Shown: in pieces, positions 63,406-64,000 of the stretch | Numbering within the stretch: the stretch's first letter is position 1 | Layout of the letters: each line of letters opens with the position of its first letter | Notes under the pieces: model-generated | What the model was told of the DNA's origin: nothing | Database searches by the model: none | What the model saw: the letters and a program-made list of their open reading frames with translations, nothing else | Translations under genes and position numbers: made by a program | Source of the DNA: Streptococcus infantis SK970 | GTDB taxonomy: Bacteria; Bacillota; Bacilli; Lactobacillales; Streptococcaceae | Assembly (NCBI GenBank): GCA_000223255.2 | Contig: AFUT01000008.1 | Span: forward strand, 62,001-126,000 | Length of the DNA stretch: 64,000 nucleotides | Reading direction: 5' to 3'

Positions 63406-64000
63406 TTATTTTCTCTTGCTAGACACTTTAACCAATAAAAGCCAAAGAAGGATAGCTACGAGACTGATACTTACCACTATAAGATAAGTCTGCTCCTTTG
63501 TCAACAGCTCCTGCCATTTTAACACGATACCCATTTTTTCTTGAAATTCTGCTAATAAATCGCTATTCCCGACAAAGGTATCTGCTAGTTGTTCTTTCAT
63601 AAGAACTTGTCGATAGAGAGAGGCAATATAGGTTGCAGGTGTGCACTTCATAAGAAATTGAGCAAAGTTAGGCAATACTCCTAGAGGGACATAGGTTCCC
63701 ACTAGAAATCCAGAAGCTGTTCCAACTATGGTGGCTAGCTTCCCAAGACTATCCACAGATTGAAAACGGTGAATCAAAAGAGCATTGACCAAGCTAGAAA
63801 GCACACTACTGAGCAACATGATTAAAGCCACTTCTGCCAGATGACTCCAATCTGGGCTCTCCTGAAAATACAGGCTCATCACCACAAACATAAACAACTG
63901 CATCACAAAAGAAATGACAATACTGCTGATTAGATAAGATGCCTGTAAGCCCCAGCTACCTAAATCCGTCAAAATTAAATCTTGATCCACATGATTTTCA
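63406..64000 (-). CDS. ABC-2 type transporter permease, 5' part outside window
   Basis: At least 198 codons; the frame is open to the right edge with no start. Membrane helices ASYLISSIVISFVMQLFMFV, ALIMLLSSVLSSLVNALLIH, TIVGTASGFLVGTYVPLGVL and LIVVSISLVAILLWLLLVKV, the ABC2_membrane arrangement. Upstream of the LytTR/DUF3021 pair on the same strand, so part of the same operon; likely its ATPase lies beyond 64000. Substrate unknown. Confidence 0.75.
   Translation of the reverse strand, partial: ENHVDQDLILTDLGSWGLQASYLISSIVISFVMQLFMFVVMSLYFQESPDWSHLAEVALIMLLSSVLSSLVNALLIHRFQSVDSLGKLATIVGTASGFLVGTYVPLGVLPNFAQFLMKCTPATYIASLYRQVLMKEQLADTFVGNSDLLAEFQEKMGIVLKWQELLTKEQTYLIVVSISLVAILLWLLLVKVSSKRK

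Overview
The window is Gram-positive, AT-rich chromosomal DNA from a mitis-group Streptococcus (S. mitis, S. oralis or S. pneumoniae-like). Supporting signs are a BOX repeat, a Cpl-1-like choline-binding phage lysozyme (which implies a choline-decorated host wall), a tgt / LysM-protein / MATE / thrC gene block with a manLMN-pepC block, and an LPNTG-anchored adhesin. No rRNA, tRNA or CRISPR was found.

Layout. 1-1740: 3' end of the left host flank, an acyltransferase fragment and tgt. 1741-37711: an apparently complete temperate siphovirus prophage of about 36 kb between tgt and a DUF975 gene. Reading rightward it holds a small left-arm peptide and HTH gene (+), then on the minus strand the lysis genes, tail fibre, Dit, tape measure, tail chaperones with a -1 slippery site, tail and head genes, protease, portal, terminase and HNH nuclease. 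These are followed by late regulators, a run of small early genes (YopX, MazG, DUF1372, DUF1642, PcfJ/PcfK-like), the DnaC-like loader and replisome organizer with origin-like repeats, an excisionase-like protein, an antirepressor, two + strand cargo genes, cro, the operator region, repressor, ImmA-like protease, a lipoprotein and the integrase. 37719-46716: host genes matching the pneumococcal tgt-to-thrC neighbourhood (DUF975, DUF1304, MarR, DUF2262, LysM protein, HAD, MATE, ThrC), then a GCS2-type ligase. 47035-49791: mannose PTS operon manLMN. 49846-57089: an accessory island of ISL3-family pieces, an LRR lipoprotein and a long LPNTG adhesin. 57108-64000: pepC, an rRNA pseudouridine synthase, a nucleotidyltransferase, ruvB, two GNATs, a LytTR/DUF3021 regulatory pair and an ABC-2 permease.

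How the parts fit. The prophage is organised around a divergent repressor/cro switch with four related 15-bp operators. A 10-bp direct repeat marks the likely attL/attR cores, and a 9-bp arm repeat with 12-bp spacing lies inside both ends, as expected for an integrase arm site. The accessory island looks rearranged: two opposed fragments of one ISL3 transposase share a 103-bp inverted repeat, and turning the adhesin segment around would rebuild an intact 449-codon transposase frame.

Quality warning. At least fifteen genes, including normally conserved ones (tgt, manL, thrC), carry frameshifts, nearly all a missing base in a short A/T run. In almost every case restoring the missing base gives the family's expected length. 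I read this as mostly sequencing or assembly error and annotated the genes full length with the break noted.
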